Under the pieces are notes generated by a model that saw only the letters and a list, made by a program, of their open reading frames with translations, did no database searches and was not told where the DNA came from. This document shows positions 22,256 through 34,114 of a stretch of 64,000 nucleotides of DNA, in pieces. Source of the stretch: Litsea cubeba (Eukaryota; Streptophyta; Magnoliopsida; Laurales; Lauraceae); the NCBI GenBank assembly GCA_012931725.1, contig CM022948.1:70162444-70226443 (forward strand), read 5' to 3'. A program made the position numbers and the translations under genes. The first letter of the stretch is position 1. Every line of letters begins with the position of its first letter.

Positions 22256-22487
22256 ATGGTGCCCGGGCTCAAAAAAAAAATTAAATATGTGATTCTTTTC
22301 TGAGATATTATCGAAAAAGAACAGATTTTATAAAAATAAATAAGTAGTTTATATTTATTATATATATATAACTTTAATAAAAAAGAAAAAATAACTTGGT
22401 GGGGTCACATGATGTAACATCTAACGGCGGGCCTCATATCCTAATTCCTTCAAGGTGTGTCCAGTTGGACTGTGAGACCTTGCTGAT

Positions 22488-22590
22488 GTGTCATTCCGAG
22501 GATTCTTAGTGGGGGTCACATGATGTAATATCTAAATATATGCCATATCCAAATATCTAAAGGTGTGTCCAATTGAATATTTGGTTCATT
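22488..22590. repeat. Direct repeat, copy 1
   Basis: GTCATTCCGAGGATTCTTA, GTCACATGATGTAATATCTA and AAATATCTAAAGGTGTGTC occur in order here and again at 22939-23035; a weaker copy begins near 22402. Confidence 0.7.
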
Positions 22591-22867
22591 GAACGTTGGA
22601 TTCCACCTTGTAATTAATGGTCTAAATCATGAAACTAATGGTCTTGATACAACTCCATATTGGTTGGTTCCTTTTGTTGGGTGTTGCATCATCCGTGTCG
22701 TTTTGGTTTGATGGGCCAAGCTGTGGTGCCTTTTGAAGGTGTCTATCAATCGGGAGATCAAAGTGGTCCCCACAAACCCATCTGTTGTTTCTACTTTATG
22801 TGGATGAACGCCTGTGCTAAGCCCGGGCCAAAAATAAAAATATATTAAAAATTTAAGAATGATTTTA

Positions 22868-22938
22868 AAATATTATTAAGATAAAATAAGTCTAAAAGTA
22901 AAAAATTTATTATCTTTGATATAAAATGAGAAGTAAAG
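22868..22938. repeat. Dispersed repeat, copy 2
   Basis: Shortened copy of 21722-21836, directly followed by the second copy of the 22488 repeat. Confidence 0.6.
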
Positions 22939-23035
22939 TGTCATTCCGATGATTCTTACTGGGGTCACATGATGTAACATCTAAAGATTAGTCAATATCC
23001 AAATATCTAAAGGTGTGTCAAATTGAATATGGGAG
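22939..23035. repeat. Direct repeat, copy 2
   Basis: Second copy of the 22488-22590 unit, about 450 bp downstream in the same orientation. Confidence 0.7.
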
Positions 23036-23440
23036 TGATCGAGATTTTAGGGAGAACAAATCCAAGGAGTTTTGTTGCTAGAAATAGTAGTGTGATATAG
23101 ATTTAATGGATTAGATTTAAGATTATAACTATTCCTAGGATTAAGGGAGGGTATTTGAGGAGATTTGTTTGGATTGAGATTTTAAGGGAGAATACTTGTT
23201 TGTGAGGAGTGTAGTGGCCCACATTAAACCCAAAGCTGATTTTATAAGTATTTTTCTGAAAGGATAGACTTTTTCAGGGATGACGTGACATCCCTCACAA
23301 CTCACCTTTCACTTTGCTTTAATATATATAATATGTTTTATTTGCTTTTACAACACTAGAAATGATGTTAAAGTTTCAATACTTTCCTTTATCTAAGCCT
23401 TTTAATAAAATTACATTTTTTCCTTACGAGGGTGTCCAGC
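23036..23440. other. No gene seen
   Basis: AT-rich non-coding DNA. Confidence 0.4.
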
Positions 23441-23444
23441 CTCT

Positions 23445-23612
23445 TTGAGAATCGACCATTCCCCTAAACACGTGAAGTCCTTGCCTCCCCTACGCACAAG
23501 GCAAATCAGGCTTTTGCCTAGGCATGTTGCCCGATGGAGAGAGTACGAGTTTGAAAGTTCTTGAGCCGTGGTCCTAACCAACTATGCTATCCCTTAATAA
23601 TTAAATGATAAA
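23445..23612 (-). mobile_element. Possible tRNA-derived SINE
   Basis: On the minus strand GGGATAGCATAGTTGGTTAG resembles a tRNA 5' end with an A-box (TAGCATAGTTGG). TTTCAAACTCG about 34 bases on is B-box-like. It differs from the family at 20585 and 32251. Could instead be chance similarity. Confidence 0.35.
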
Positions 23613-24240
23613 GTGATTGAAATGAAGTGATATCAGCTTATACAATTTTTTTCTTTCAAGCCACCATGAGGATACTATTAGGGGTGCTCATGTGACAATC
23701 GGGCTCGGCCCACTTTGGACAGGCTGCTTTAATTAATAATTTAGGCCCGTTTAATATTTGGGACGGACTTCGTTTAACAGAAATTATTATTATTATTAGG
23801 GTTAGAGGGGAGAGCATGTGAGGGGGTAACGTTGATGAGTTGCGTGTGAATGTGAGTTGGGGGTATCCTGTCACGGGAATCAAACTACCTTCTCACGAGC
23901 CATGAGAACCCTCCCATGAGTCCCACTCCCATCTCACTCTCTCTCTCTCTACAAGCAGAAGATTTGGCGGTGCACCCTTTTTCATTAATCACAGGAGAAA
24001 CGAGCCTGCATGCTCTGTCTCTCTCCAGAAGGATATGCCATCAAAACCATTCACTTGGCACTACACTGGCAGAACAAATTCCGATAATACTATTGCTTTA
24101 CAAATTGAAATATTCACTAAAATAGGAAAATAAAAAGGTAAATTGAGTAATTCGATTGAGTACCTCAATGATTTGAGACGATTTGAATGGAACTATATAT
24201 AACCCTCATAAATCCAAATTAGTATCCTGTATACAAATAA
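23613..24240. other. No gene seen
   Basis: Contains ATT trinucleotide repeats near 23784 and (CT)n at about 23936-23950. Confidence 0.4.
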
Positions 24241-24244
24241 TACA

Positions 24245-24571
24245 CCAACCTTGGAAGGAATCTCTCCAAACCTTGCTGCCACTATGTGGTCTGGTCCCTG
24301 AAGTGCAATCTTCAATTCTCGTTGGCAAGCATCTCTAGGCCTTACCCAGGACATTTCCCTCTGAGCCCTTACAGCATATTTTGGGAGTTCCATCTCCTTT
24401 GTAAATTTTAGTCTTTTTTTTTTCAGGCTCCTTTTTCATGAGTTTTCCAAGGCCTTCTTTCTGGTGCCTAATGTTTGTAATTTTGGGGGCTGTTCCTCAG
24501 TCAATTCCCTCTCTTCTTTTCAATTTACATTTTCATTTCAGCAAAAAAAAGAAAAAAAAGAAAAAAAGCAC
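24245..24571 (+). mobile_element. L1-like LINE 3' tail
   Basis: About 300 bp of low-complexity 3'-UTR-like sequence (TTTTTCAGGCTCC..., GGGGGCTGTTCC...) ends in AGCAAAAAAAAGAAAAAAAAGAAAAAAAG, an A-rich tail of plant L1 type. The coding part is too eroded to read, so the assignment rests on tail structure. Confidence 0.35.
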
Positions 24572-25297
24572 TCTAGTCTACATACCTCAATAATGACATA
24601 GTTTTAAAACTCGGCTCATTTGAGTAACGCAAGCGAATTTGGCAGAGAATCATTTGACTTGGTCTTCTTCCATCTAATTTTAGTTTTCCGAATATGGGAG
24701 TGAGAAGTTGATTTGCGAACTATGATGAATGTTGAATTGAATAATTACCTGGTTTGTTGTTGAACTCATTCGAGTTTGCAATTTGTATCTTGAAGCACAA
24801 CTTGATTGTAAAGCTTGATGAGGTAAGTTCATTTGATTTGCTTTTCAATTCGTCTATTTTATAGCTCAAGTTTGATGAACTAATTCATCTTATTAACATT
24901 GTAAATCAATCAATGGAACCCACATTTGCAATCTGAACTGCTCGAAGCAATGCCTCTTATATAAGCTTTGGGCCAAATCTCGCTCTATATATTCAAAGCT
25001 GGGTCCACACGCATATAAATAAAATAAGAAGCGAAGTAAGATCCCATCTTTTGTAAGTGATCAATCTTAAGGTCAGGTTAGCTCTGATTCGAGTTAGATA
25101 TGGACTAGAGTTAATATAATGGGCACTGTTCTTAAGCAGCTTTGGATTTCTTAAGTGGGCTCCACTACTGGATTTATAGGAGTCACGCTAAAAACTTCAA
25201 CGAAGCTGAACAATTATTGAGGGCACTATAGGGAACTTGCTAACTACATGCTGAAGTGGGAAGCAAGAGATAAACTTGTATTCTAAACTCTTTTTTC
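24572..25297. other. No gene seen
   Basis: AT-rich non-coding DNA without recognised ends. Confidence 0.4.
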
Positions 25298-25488
25298 TGT
25301 AAAGTCCAACATCGCTCAAAGTGGGTGTCTGGAGACTGGGCTATATGTGTGGGCTCTTCTTATCTAGTAAAACTGTAAAACGCATTTTGGGTTATCAGTA
25401 TGGGCCCAGAAACAAAGCCGTGTGGGTATGCTCGATTGATAGGGGCCCAAAGCGGACAATATTATACTGGATGAGTTGGGTCCTGACA
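25298..25488 (+). mobile_element. Short solo LTR (copia or TRIM-like)
   Basis: Starts TGTAAAGTCCAACATCG, a variant of the common plant LTR start TG-AGTCCCACATCGG. Ends GCCCAAAGCGGACAATATTA then TGGGTCCTGACA, a well-known plant LTR end. Length is 191 bp between TG and CA. The following ATTGTGGATT is where a primer-binding site (normally TGGTATCAGAGC) would lie, but it is degraded. No 5-bp target duplication is visible. Confidence 0.55.
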
Positions 25489-26267
25489 ATTGTGGATTTT
25501 TTTGGGTAGCCTAACCAAGGGGCTGGGACCCAAGTGACATCTTGCATACACAAGGGAAGACAACCCAATCAAGTGAGAAAGGTGCCCGCACACGTGGAAA
25601 GAAATCCCACACAAGTGGAAAGAGAACCCCATACACGTAGGAAATGGTACCCGAGGTTGATCGAGGAAAATGGCCTATATATTTGCTTGAAATAGAAAGG
25701 ATTTTATGGTCAAATGAGCTCCCCAAAAGGAGTATTGAAGAAGAAAGGGAGAGGAATATAAGATAGTGATTTAGACGTGTCATTGACTTTCATATGATTT
25801 GATTTATTAGGATGATGGGTGGGTATTCACTCCCCACCTTCCGATTATCCAATTTCCATTAACTGGTGTGTTTGTGACGAGCTGTGGAAGCTGCAATACT
25901 CGTCCTACCCAACCACATTGGACTTATGGATCCTTCCTAGCGTGGAAATATTGAACAAATATGCCCCTCCAAATCTTTGATACGCCCCTCCAAATCTTTG
26001 ATACGCCAAATGCCATGGAAGAAGGCGCCGGAAAATCCGGCGTCATCTCTCCCCCGTTTTCCGCGGCAATGTTTATTACACAAACGCCTCCTAAAGGAGA
26101 GGTTAGATGATGGTGATTTTTGGAATATTTACTTTTAATTTTTTATTTTTGACCATTTATAAAAATACAAAGTCTTAGAATTTTGAGGAATTTATTTTCA
26201 TGAAATAAACGGCCCCTGGCAGAACAGAGGGACAGTTATGCAGTAGAATCCAGGCAGGCATTGTGGT
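25489..26267. other. No gene; degenerate and tandem repeats
   Basis: 25555-25650 holds degenerate ~27-bp CCCACACAAGTGGAAAG-type units. A 21-bp unit, CGCCCCTCCAAATCTTTGATA, is tandemly doubled at 25962-26003. Confidence 0.6.
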
Positions 26268-26275
26268 CTGCTTTG

Positions 26276-27237
26276 CAGGGGCGGCCCTGAGTTTTCGGGG
26301 GCCCTGGCGAGTTCCTAAAGTGTGGCCCTACCTGTATACCCACCGATAAATGATAAAAAAATAAAAGATATTTTTTTTTCATTTTTTTTAAACTGCTAGT
26401 GGGCTGGGTTCAGGTTGGGCCCGCACTGAAATTAGGTTGGATCGGAACTGCAGGTTGGGTCCAAGCCTCCAAGGAGATAAGCATACACGTGTGACGTGTG
26501 GGAGAGAGGCCCTTGGGATGCGTGCAGAAAGAAAGGAAAAGAAAGAAGAGGCTTTACCTGATGCAGTGATGCTATTTGGAAAGCAAGAAGAGAAAACGGA
26601 GAGGAGATCTGGAGATGGGGTGGAAGGCCGAAGGCACTAGTATCTGGCGATGGGGCTGACGGTGCAATGGAGCAGGCTACCCGCTGCTGGACAGCGTCAA
26701 TGCGGCGACGGTGCCTTGGTGTAGTGGAGCCGAGGCGTTGCTGGCGGTTGGAACCCAGAAGATTGGTGCGGATTTGGCTTCCAGTTCCAGAATAGCAGAA
26801 CTCAGTCACTCAGACTTTCTCCAGTTCTCCTTTTTCTGTCGTCTTTTATTTCTTCTTTCTGTTTCTCTTTTTTTTTTTTTTTTATCTTCTGCTGGGTGGG
26901 ATTTGGAGGAGGTTGGAGGGACGATGGGGTTTTGACAAAGGTTGGACAGGGGCGACTGGGGTTTGGGTGTGGCGGTGATTTTAGGAAGAAAAAAAATATA
27001 TTCAGACCGGATTTTCCAGCCTGACTGCCCGATCCAGCGTTATTAAGGATTTCGACGAATTTTTCAGTGATTTTGGGCCAGGATTTCGACGAATTTTTCG
27101 GTGATTTTGGGTTAGGATTTCGACGAGGCATAGATGGGTTTCAGTGATTTTTTTGTTGATTTGGGAGCCCCCGATTGGATGCCAAATTTTGGGGACCCAG
27201 CCAGCCGCCTGTGTCGGCTGTCCCAGGGCTGGCACTG
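26276..27237. mobile_element. hAT-like element with perfect 8-bp TSD
   Basis: CTGCTTTG precedes the left end (26268-26275) and follows the right end (27238-27245). Ends are imperfect inverted repeats: left CAGGGGCGGCCCTGAG, right reversed CAGTGCCAGCCCTGGG. CAGGGGCGG is a frequent hAT terminus in plants. The 962-bp body codes for nothing recognisable and includes three ~33-bp repeats of GGATTTCGACGAATTTTTC (27048, 27081, 27115). Confidence 0.8.
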
Positions 27238-27245
27238 CTGCTTTG

Positions 27246-29327
27246 TTGGAGTTTTTAGGCGAAAAGTTTAAACAGAGCTCTTTCGCCTCCTTTAGATTGG
27301 CGGGACAAACTAAGATGGTGATGACAATGATGTTTCAATGTATCTTCCATGTAATTTTACTAAAAAAAAAATGAAAACAAAAAATTCCTCTTTCATGTAC
27401 ATGGGCAAGCCAAGACAGGTTTAACCTTTCATACAGTAGGTCCCCTTGATGAAGAAAGGTGGATGGATATGATTTTCCAACCAAAGACTGATACACATAC
27501 ACCTATTCATTCATCAGTACTGAATTATGAAAATCAATTAGGGGCCAACTGAGTCCTACCAGATCGAGTCTGCAAATGTCTATGACATAGGGTGATCCTA
27601 CCCATCCACATGGAATCCATTAGATAAAAGATTTTATCTAGGAACCCACCTTCAAAGGTGATTCGAGCATATTTATTTACCCATCCATTAGATTTCACAT
27701 TGAAAGATCCCGTTCTTCATTCGGTTCATCTACATTAAAGATCCACCTTGGGGAATCTAGAGGTGCCCTGTTGGTTTGGTAAGGCCTCTCACTCTCATCC
27801 CTCTCACCACGGATCTATCCCTAGTGGGAGGTTTGAATTCTTTCCTCTTGGCCAGTAAGCCACAAGCGAAAAAAAAGAAAAGATCTTACCTTACATCCAT
27901 CCTATCATTTTGCCCATCCTACCCTCGAAATCCTACCATTTCTGTCAAGAAAGTTCAACGGTTAGATGTCCAACAAAATTATTAATCGAAACAATAACAA
28001 TGAGGGACTCCAGCAAAAGTATAAGTAGCTTGGGTGGGGTCTACATCTTCTTCTGGGAGTTGTTAAATAGAGTACGTAGGATCGGTATAGAAGGGCCAAA
28101 AAAAAGGTAAACTTGTAGCTTCTTGTTTTTTGGTAGCCAGTGAAGGGCCTGTGAGATGCATGACACAACTCACAAATATGAAGAGATAAAAACACACATA
28201 TACGAGAAGATATAAATATTATTCATTATTCATACACGTGAGGTGATAGAAACTCACATGAGAAGAACCTGTGGCTTGTTGGTGAGCCATTAACCACCTT
28301 ACAAAATCAGCTCGAACGGATGGTCATACATAGGTAAAGGTAAGAGTTTCTTTTCAAGCCCCAACGATTAAAAGCTCTCTGTATCAGCCGACTAGTATTG
28401 ATCAATGTGCATTGTTTTGTTAGGTTGCTAATCTACAAGTCTACGATCCCATCTCAAAGTCATGGGGCCCACAAACATGCTATGTGTGTGCATTGATTTT
28501 ACCTTCGTCCAATGAGCAGTAGTCAACTAGACTTTGTAGCAAAAAAATAGTACTTAGTAGTTTATTAAAAAAAAACTAAAAACTTCATTAGAAAATTATA
28601 ATTATATCATCATAAGAAATGAAGAATGGGAAGGTTATGAAAATGGTTAGTTGCTAACAAAATATCCTATATTTAATTATTTTTACATTTAGATTTTAAA
28701 CTTACTTTATCTTTACTGGTATTTTTCCTAGTAATGTACAAAGATAAACCCAAATCTGAATATCCCCCAAGATTTTTCTGAGACATTAATTCTCTGTGAA
28801 TAGGAATGCAAGTAATTAAGTACTATTAATATATACATATTGAAGTTTTTTTGGCTATATGCATATAAAAAGAGATAAATGGTAGATATATATGTAGAGA
28901 AAGAGAGGGTGATTGTTTTTAGGATAGCCAAGTGGTTGTAAGCTTAGCTTAGGGCACGTTTGTGCTGTTCGTTTTCTAAAGGAAAAGTGATGAATGTGAA
29001 AATGTCTTTCTGCATTAATAAAGTCTATGCTTGGAGTAGCGACTTTTTAAGAAGGAAAAGTGTAAAAATGAGATAAGATTCTCACAATTCTACAATTTTT
29101 TTTTTCTTAGCCAGGGTTCTGGTAAATTTTTTATACAAAAGAGAAAATAAGTCTGCAAATCTGAATTCCCACCAATATATGCAAACGTATAAAGATGATC
29201 TTGCCTTTTTGATCCATATGAAAGCATGGTAATCACGGGGATCAGAGATTTGATCAAAGGCTCCTTTGACTTAGTGAAGTCTAATTCTATTATAAGAACC
29301 ATCTAATATAAGTGAGATGCTGTTTAA
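27246..29327. other. No gene seen
   Basis: About 2 kb of AT-rich intergenic DNA. Short frames only; no element ends recognised. GGGCACGTTTGTGC at about 28952 looks like an unpaired MITE end. Confidence 0.4.
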
Positions 29328-29621
29328 GGGCGTGTTTGGCACTTAACTAGTTAAAGTGAAGTAAAGTGAAACTAAACAAAAAAAGACAAGAGGTCACATC
29401 AAAAGTACACAATTTCAATATTCTCTCACACTTTTTTAAAAAAAGTAACATTCTTTTTACACTAGAAGACAAAAAAAATCACTTTTCTATACAAAAAGTC
29501 AAAAAAAATTCCATACCAAACAACTAAAAAAAAAAAAAACACCATCATAACACCTTATATTTTATTTTCTCTTGATTTGATGCTCACCATATTTCAATTC
29601 ATCGCACATCCAAATAGGCCC
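29328..29621. mobile_element. Harbinger-like MITE with TAA TSD
   Basis: TAA flanks both sides (29325-29327 and 29622-29624). Ends: GGGCGTGTTTGGCAC on the left, GGGCCTATTTGGATG reversed on the right. The 294-bp body is A-rich and non-coding (ATACAAAAAGTCAAAAAAAA, ACCATCATAACACC). The same body recurs at 30641 and, inverted, at 37886. TIR style and the 3-bp TAA duplication fit PIF/Harbinger. Confidence 0.8.
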
Positions 29622-29624
29622 TAA

Positions 29625-30640
29625 ACGTTTCACAGTAGGAGACCCAACCCACATGATACACCCCCTGATATATTGATATTTTCCAAAAGAGAAAAACACA
29701 AATAACCAATACAATTTGGCGGAGACTTGTTAGAGTTATTTATGAGTCTTAAGACATGGCGACAGTAGCTTGTGTCTTGACTGTGATAAAGACGAAACTG
29801 CGACAGTTTCGAGTTGTGGATGAGTTAAGTGGACTCAAAAGCTAAGTCATTTCGAGTTTTCCACTTTCTAAACACTGCCTCATTGAAGCTCCCTGGATAC
29901 TAGCGATTTATATTACCCTTAAAGCAAACCAAATGCCAAGATCAGAAGAACGCCAGCCATTGGATTGATATAACTTCAGTAACTATCCCTGTGCGGCTCA
30001 CCTGGAATCACTCCTATCAACTTTATTGATAAGAACTGAATGTTCTCATCAAGGGTTAGGATTAATGGGCAAAAAATCAGCCCTATCAAATTATCCTAAC
30101 ATATAATTTATTGGGTTTGACTTTTGAAGCGTCTTGCAACCCTTAATTTTTTGAAATTTAATCCAACCGTGAATACAAATTAGATGCATGCGCCATTGTT
30201 TATATGATAAATGGTACCGAATAAGAAATAGTTTGGATCGATCATAGATTGGCCCATGTGGAGAAAATTTAATATACATTGAGGTGGATTGATCTATGAC
30301 TGATGATAGTTTTTCCCTTAAATAGAAAAATAAGTTAAGAAGCTCCCTGCAGTTAAAGGGTCTTATCGTTCGTACTCCCTAGCCTCCTCTCACTGGCCTA
30401 AGGCCTGGATTACATGCTTCCGCGGTCCAATCCAGGGCCTCGTAATACTACAATCATAACACTACTATTCATCAGGGGCCATGATTTAGACGGCTCATAT
30501 GTACTACATACATGCCACACACATGTACCATACTTACGTGCATGTGCAGGTACAGATACAATCCCAGCAAGTATTTACCTCTCAGAGATTCTCTCTCTCC
30601 CCCTTGTTTCGGCGATACGTGGAGTGTGAGTGAGAGATAT
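29625..30640. other. No gene seen
   Basis: Non-coding intergenic DNA. Confidence 0.4.
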
Positions 30641-30934
30641 TAGATTTGTTTGGCAACTCTACAAGTGAAATAAAATCTCTATTTTTAAATAGAAATTGAT
30701 GTAAAAGTATTTTAATTTAAAATCTTTATCATTTTTTTTGAAAAAAAAGGTCAAAAAAACAACATTCTTTTTCCACTAAAAAAAAAACCTCTTCATTTTT
30801 ATACAAAAAGTTAAAAAGATTCCATATCAAATAATTAAAAATAAAATACCATCATAACCCACTTATATTTTATTTTTTTTCTAAAATAATTTTTACTTCA
30901 CTGCAATATATTAGTAAGTTTCCCAAACAGGCCC
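30641..30934. mobile_element. MITE, second copy of 29328 family
   Basis: Shares the interior (ATACAAAAAGTTAAAAAGAT, ACCATCATAACCCAC) and the right end (CCAAACAGGCCC) with the MITE at 29328, same orientation. The left end (TTTGTTTGGCAA) has lost its GGGC. Confidence 0.7.
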
Positions 30935-32250
30935 AAGGATGAGTGGTGTCATTTGAATTATCAGGTTGTGGATGTCACGTGTGAGTGATGGTTCCCCACC
31001 AAATAGCAGAGAGAGCATAAAAGAAAGCTAAAACATGGCAAGACGTAGCCAAGGCTGCTAGCTGTTCTCTGCAAGGCCTACTAACTACAATGGCAACCAT
31101 TCTCTACTATCCCTTTCATTGCTGCCATCTTGCCCCTGTCTATCCAACGGTTCTATGCATAGATCCCTTCGACATACATTCATGTAGGATGCATGGACCT
31201 TTTGATATACATTCATTTGGCCCATCCATCTTGCATGTACAATTTTTATTAGGCTTTTTGTAATTTTATGAGCTTATAGGAATCTAAGGTAGGTTCATGG
31301 ATTGATGTGTTGCAATCACTTCTTTTGGTTTATAGGTAGGTCAAGTTTTAGATGTGAGATTTGAGGCTGTTGATACGTTGGTCTTACCTTCTGAATCTTA
31401 ATGATTATTGATTTACTCTTTCCGGTTCAATCAGTCCCCTCGTTAATCTTTTTACTTCAGCCCAACATTGTTTTGCTTGCTTAAGAGAAGGGGCTAATTA
31501 GGAATAAGACAATTCCAGTACGGTGGTCAACTTGTTTTAAATATACAAACACATTTTTACAATTATAATTTGAATATGTTTTTATCTGAATATGATACAT
31601 TGGCAAATTAAATTCTGGAGTTTTACTGTAAATGATTAGTTATTGCAACTACAATATTGTCATAGGAAACTACATGAACAAATTACCCGGGGAGGAGAGG
31701 GAGGGGGAATAGGGGGTTTGAGGGGTTTGGCACTTGGCATTGCTCTCTCTCACAAGGGAAAAGGTTTAAAAATATTCTATATTCTGCATACATTCAGGGC
31801 CCGTTTGGAATCTCATTCTGGGAATTTTTCATTTTGAGAATGAATAAAAAAAAAAAACCTTGTTTGTAAGGTACTTTATCTTTCTATATGTTGCACCGAA
31901 CAAAGAGGTATAATGAAAAAGGAAACTAGAGTTCTGCTTTCACAAAAACTCTCTTGCACAAATGTGCACGTCAGTTTAAAAAGCTTTTCTTATTATTCAT
32001 AAATAAGAGGCTGATGGACTCTTGATAAAGCTGAAAGAAAGCTAGAATAGATACACGGTAGACTATGCCTACATATGGGTGTTCATTGGCCGGACTAGAC
32101 CAAATTAGGCTGAGGCATATCCAGGCCAAGCTCGACTTTAAAATCATAGGCCTGTATCCACATATTTTCGATACATTACAATATCTTTAGATAAAACTAG
32201 TTTTCTAATAATTTCCTAAAAATCTTAAAATATTCTCAAAATTGAGAAAT
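30935..32250. other. No gene seen
   Basis: Non-coding. GGGCCCGTTTGGAATC at about 31797 is an unpaired MITE-type terminus. ATG-initiated frame at 31090 is short and unrecognised. Confidence 0.4.
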
Positions 32251-32320
32251 AAGAGGATTGATCCCTTGTTGTTTTATATGGATAGCTAGGGAGATGCTTC
32301 ACCGCTAAGCTATTAATGGA
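32251..32320 (-). mobile_element. tRNA-related SINE fragment
   Basis: On the minus strand TAGCTTAGCGG (A-box) is followed by GGGATCAATCC (B-box) about 37 bases on. It is closely parallel to the unit at 20585-20660 and also shares the GCAT just after the A-box. Confidence 0.45.
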
Positions 32321-32497
32321 TTGACAATAGTAATTTATATTTTACTTTTATATTTTTCTATTTTCAGTTATTTGAAAATTAATTAACTCATTTTCAACAA
32401 CATTTTCAAAGTAGTATGCCAAGCAAATAACCGAATTTGAAAATACCCGACACTTCCTATTATTATTACATGAGAAAATATTTGTAACAATCATGGT

Positions 32498-33561
32498 TTA
32501 AAATTGTGGTTTCGGTCGCGGTATCAGTCGGGCCGAAAAACTGATATGATATCGGTATCAGTCGCAGGTATCGGTACGTCGCGGTCGTCGAGGTGTGAAT
32601 TTCTTTTAATCCAAAAAAATTTAAAAAAATATATAAAAAATCTAGAATATTAGAAAATGATGGAAAACAAAAAAAATTTCCATCAGTAACAACAATAAAT
32701 CAAAATATCGATTACCTTAAGTTATGAGTCATGTTTGTGTCGCAGTTCGCAGTCTTCTCCAGTAGTTCATATAATGTAACTATTATCTTGGCTCATGATA
32801 AATTTATTAGTATAAAATATAAGAAAATAAAGATAACATATCAATTATCATTTAATACTAACTCAATCATCAAGTAAGTTGTGAGATTCATGACCATGAA
32901 GATAACATATTAAAATATGAAACATGATAGTGAGATATATAAATCATAAAGCACTTGGTCATCAAAAGGTTCATGGTTTACCTAAAATTAGGGGGACTAG
33001 GGAGTAAAGACTAGAGAGAAATATTGATGAGTATGAGTGTATGACAGGTTGACAGCCTAATTTCAAGTGGAGTATCGCCCAAGTTCGATATCATCATAAT
33101 CATCATTTCTTCGGTATTGGTTAAAAAGATATGCTCCATACTATTGTGCTGCACTATAATACCCATGACCATATTCAGATTGTTCTTGATAAGATGATGA
33201 ACTAGTAAGGGAGTTAAGTTGATTTTCTCTTACTAAATAAAATATTTTCTTTAAGAAAGAGTGTTGGAATTTGGAAATATGCAAGAGAAATGAGCTATGG
33301 AGATATTGCCGCTCTAAGGAGATGAGGGGAAAGGAGAAGAAGATAGGGAATAGGGAAAAGTAAAAAAAAAACCTAGGGTTTTGATCCATACACCATCTCG
33401 GCCGATATTTTGAAAATATCGGCCGAGATATCGGTAAAATCGATATTTTGGTTATCTTGGTGGAGAGAAACTGATATTTTGGGAATTTTTTGGCTAGTGA
33501 TACTGATATCGGTATCACGGCAAAAAATTATACCGATATGAGTTTATGTCCCCATTTTTTT
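32498..33561. mobile_element. MULE-like element with 9-bp TSD
   Basis: AATCATGGT occurs directly at both sides (32489-32497 and 33562-33570), the 9-bp length typical of Mutator-like elements. Both subterminal zones are rich in CGGTATC / GATACCG words. A 35-nt near-perfect palindrome (17-bp arms, one central base) centred on ATTTTGAAAAT lies at 33395-33429. No transposase. The minus frame 33518-33141 is not recognised. Confidence 0.6.
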
Positions 33562-33834
33562 AATCATGGTAACCATGCTTCGTGTACTTGCAACTGACAC
33601 TTTTATTTATAGCATGGGAATAGTATAAACTATTTACATGTAATAGGTACATTTTTTTGAAGGCAGTGGTTTTTGAAGAAAAGAAAGGGTCTAGAACTAA
33701 GGAGAAGACAGTGAATATAATAGCACATACATCCGTTATCTTTCTAGGATTTTACCATTCATCTTTCCTATTTACTACCCACCTATACATGCTTGTGAGC
33801 TCAATGCCTATGTCACATATCATTAATCCTCATC

Positions 33835-33873
33835 CTCTCTCTCTCTCTCTCCCCTCTCCTTCCTTTATTTAAA
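33835..33873 (+). promoter_or_regulatory. Putative Dof gene promoter elements
   Basis: A (CT)n pyrimidine patch (33835-33860) is followed by the TATA-like TATTTAAA (33866-33873), about 245 bp before the Dof start codon. In plants, Y-patches often sit near the transcription start. If this TATA is used, transcription would begin near 33900. Confidence 0.45.
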
Positions 33874-33912
33874 TCCATCGACTTCAAACACTCCCAAACA
33901 CTCCAACTCTTG

Positions 33913-33954
33913 ATGAAAATCACAAGCACCCATCAAATATCCCTTTATCTCTGA
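33913..33954 (+). CDS. Upstream ORF 1 of Dof gene (13 codons)
   Basis: ATG at 33913 opens MKITSTHQISLYL then TGA. It lies in the predicted 5' leader. Upstream ORFs can lower translation of the main frame; whether this one is in the mRNA depends on the true start site. Confidence 0.3.
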   Translation: MKITSTHQISLYL

Positions 33955-33958
33955 ATCC

Positions 33959-34009
33959 ATGCATGAATCCATTGAATTAGGTTTCTTTCCTTCCTTCCAA
34001 GGAAACTAA
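33959..34009 (+). CDS. Upstream ORF 2 of Dof gene (16 codons)
   Basis: ATG at 33959 opens MHESIELGFFPSFQGN then TAA, four bases after the stop of upstream ORF 1 and 106 bp before the Dof start. A second ATG at 33963 gives an even shorter frame. Confidence 0.3.
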   Translation: MHESIELGFFPSFQGN

Positions 34010-34114
34010 CAGAACTACTCCAACCCAAAACTCTGAGAGAAACTCTAACATCTTATTTCAACTAGCATCAGCACCATCTTTTTTCTTAATCCCTTTTCTT
34101 GTCTGGACAAAGAG

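Noticed and set aside
26432..27131. Frames of 109-125 codons in the hAT-like element
   Set aside because: No hAT dimerisation or zinc-finger motif and no similarity recognised; treated as non-coding interior.
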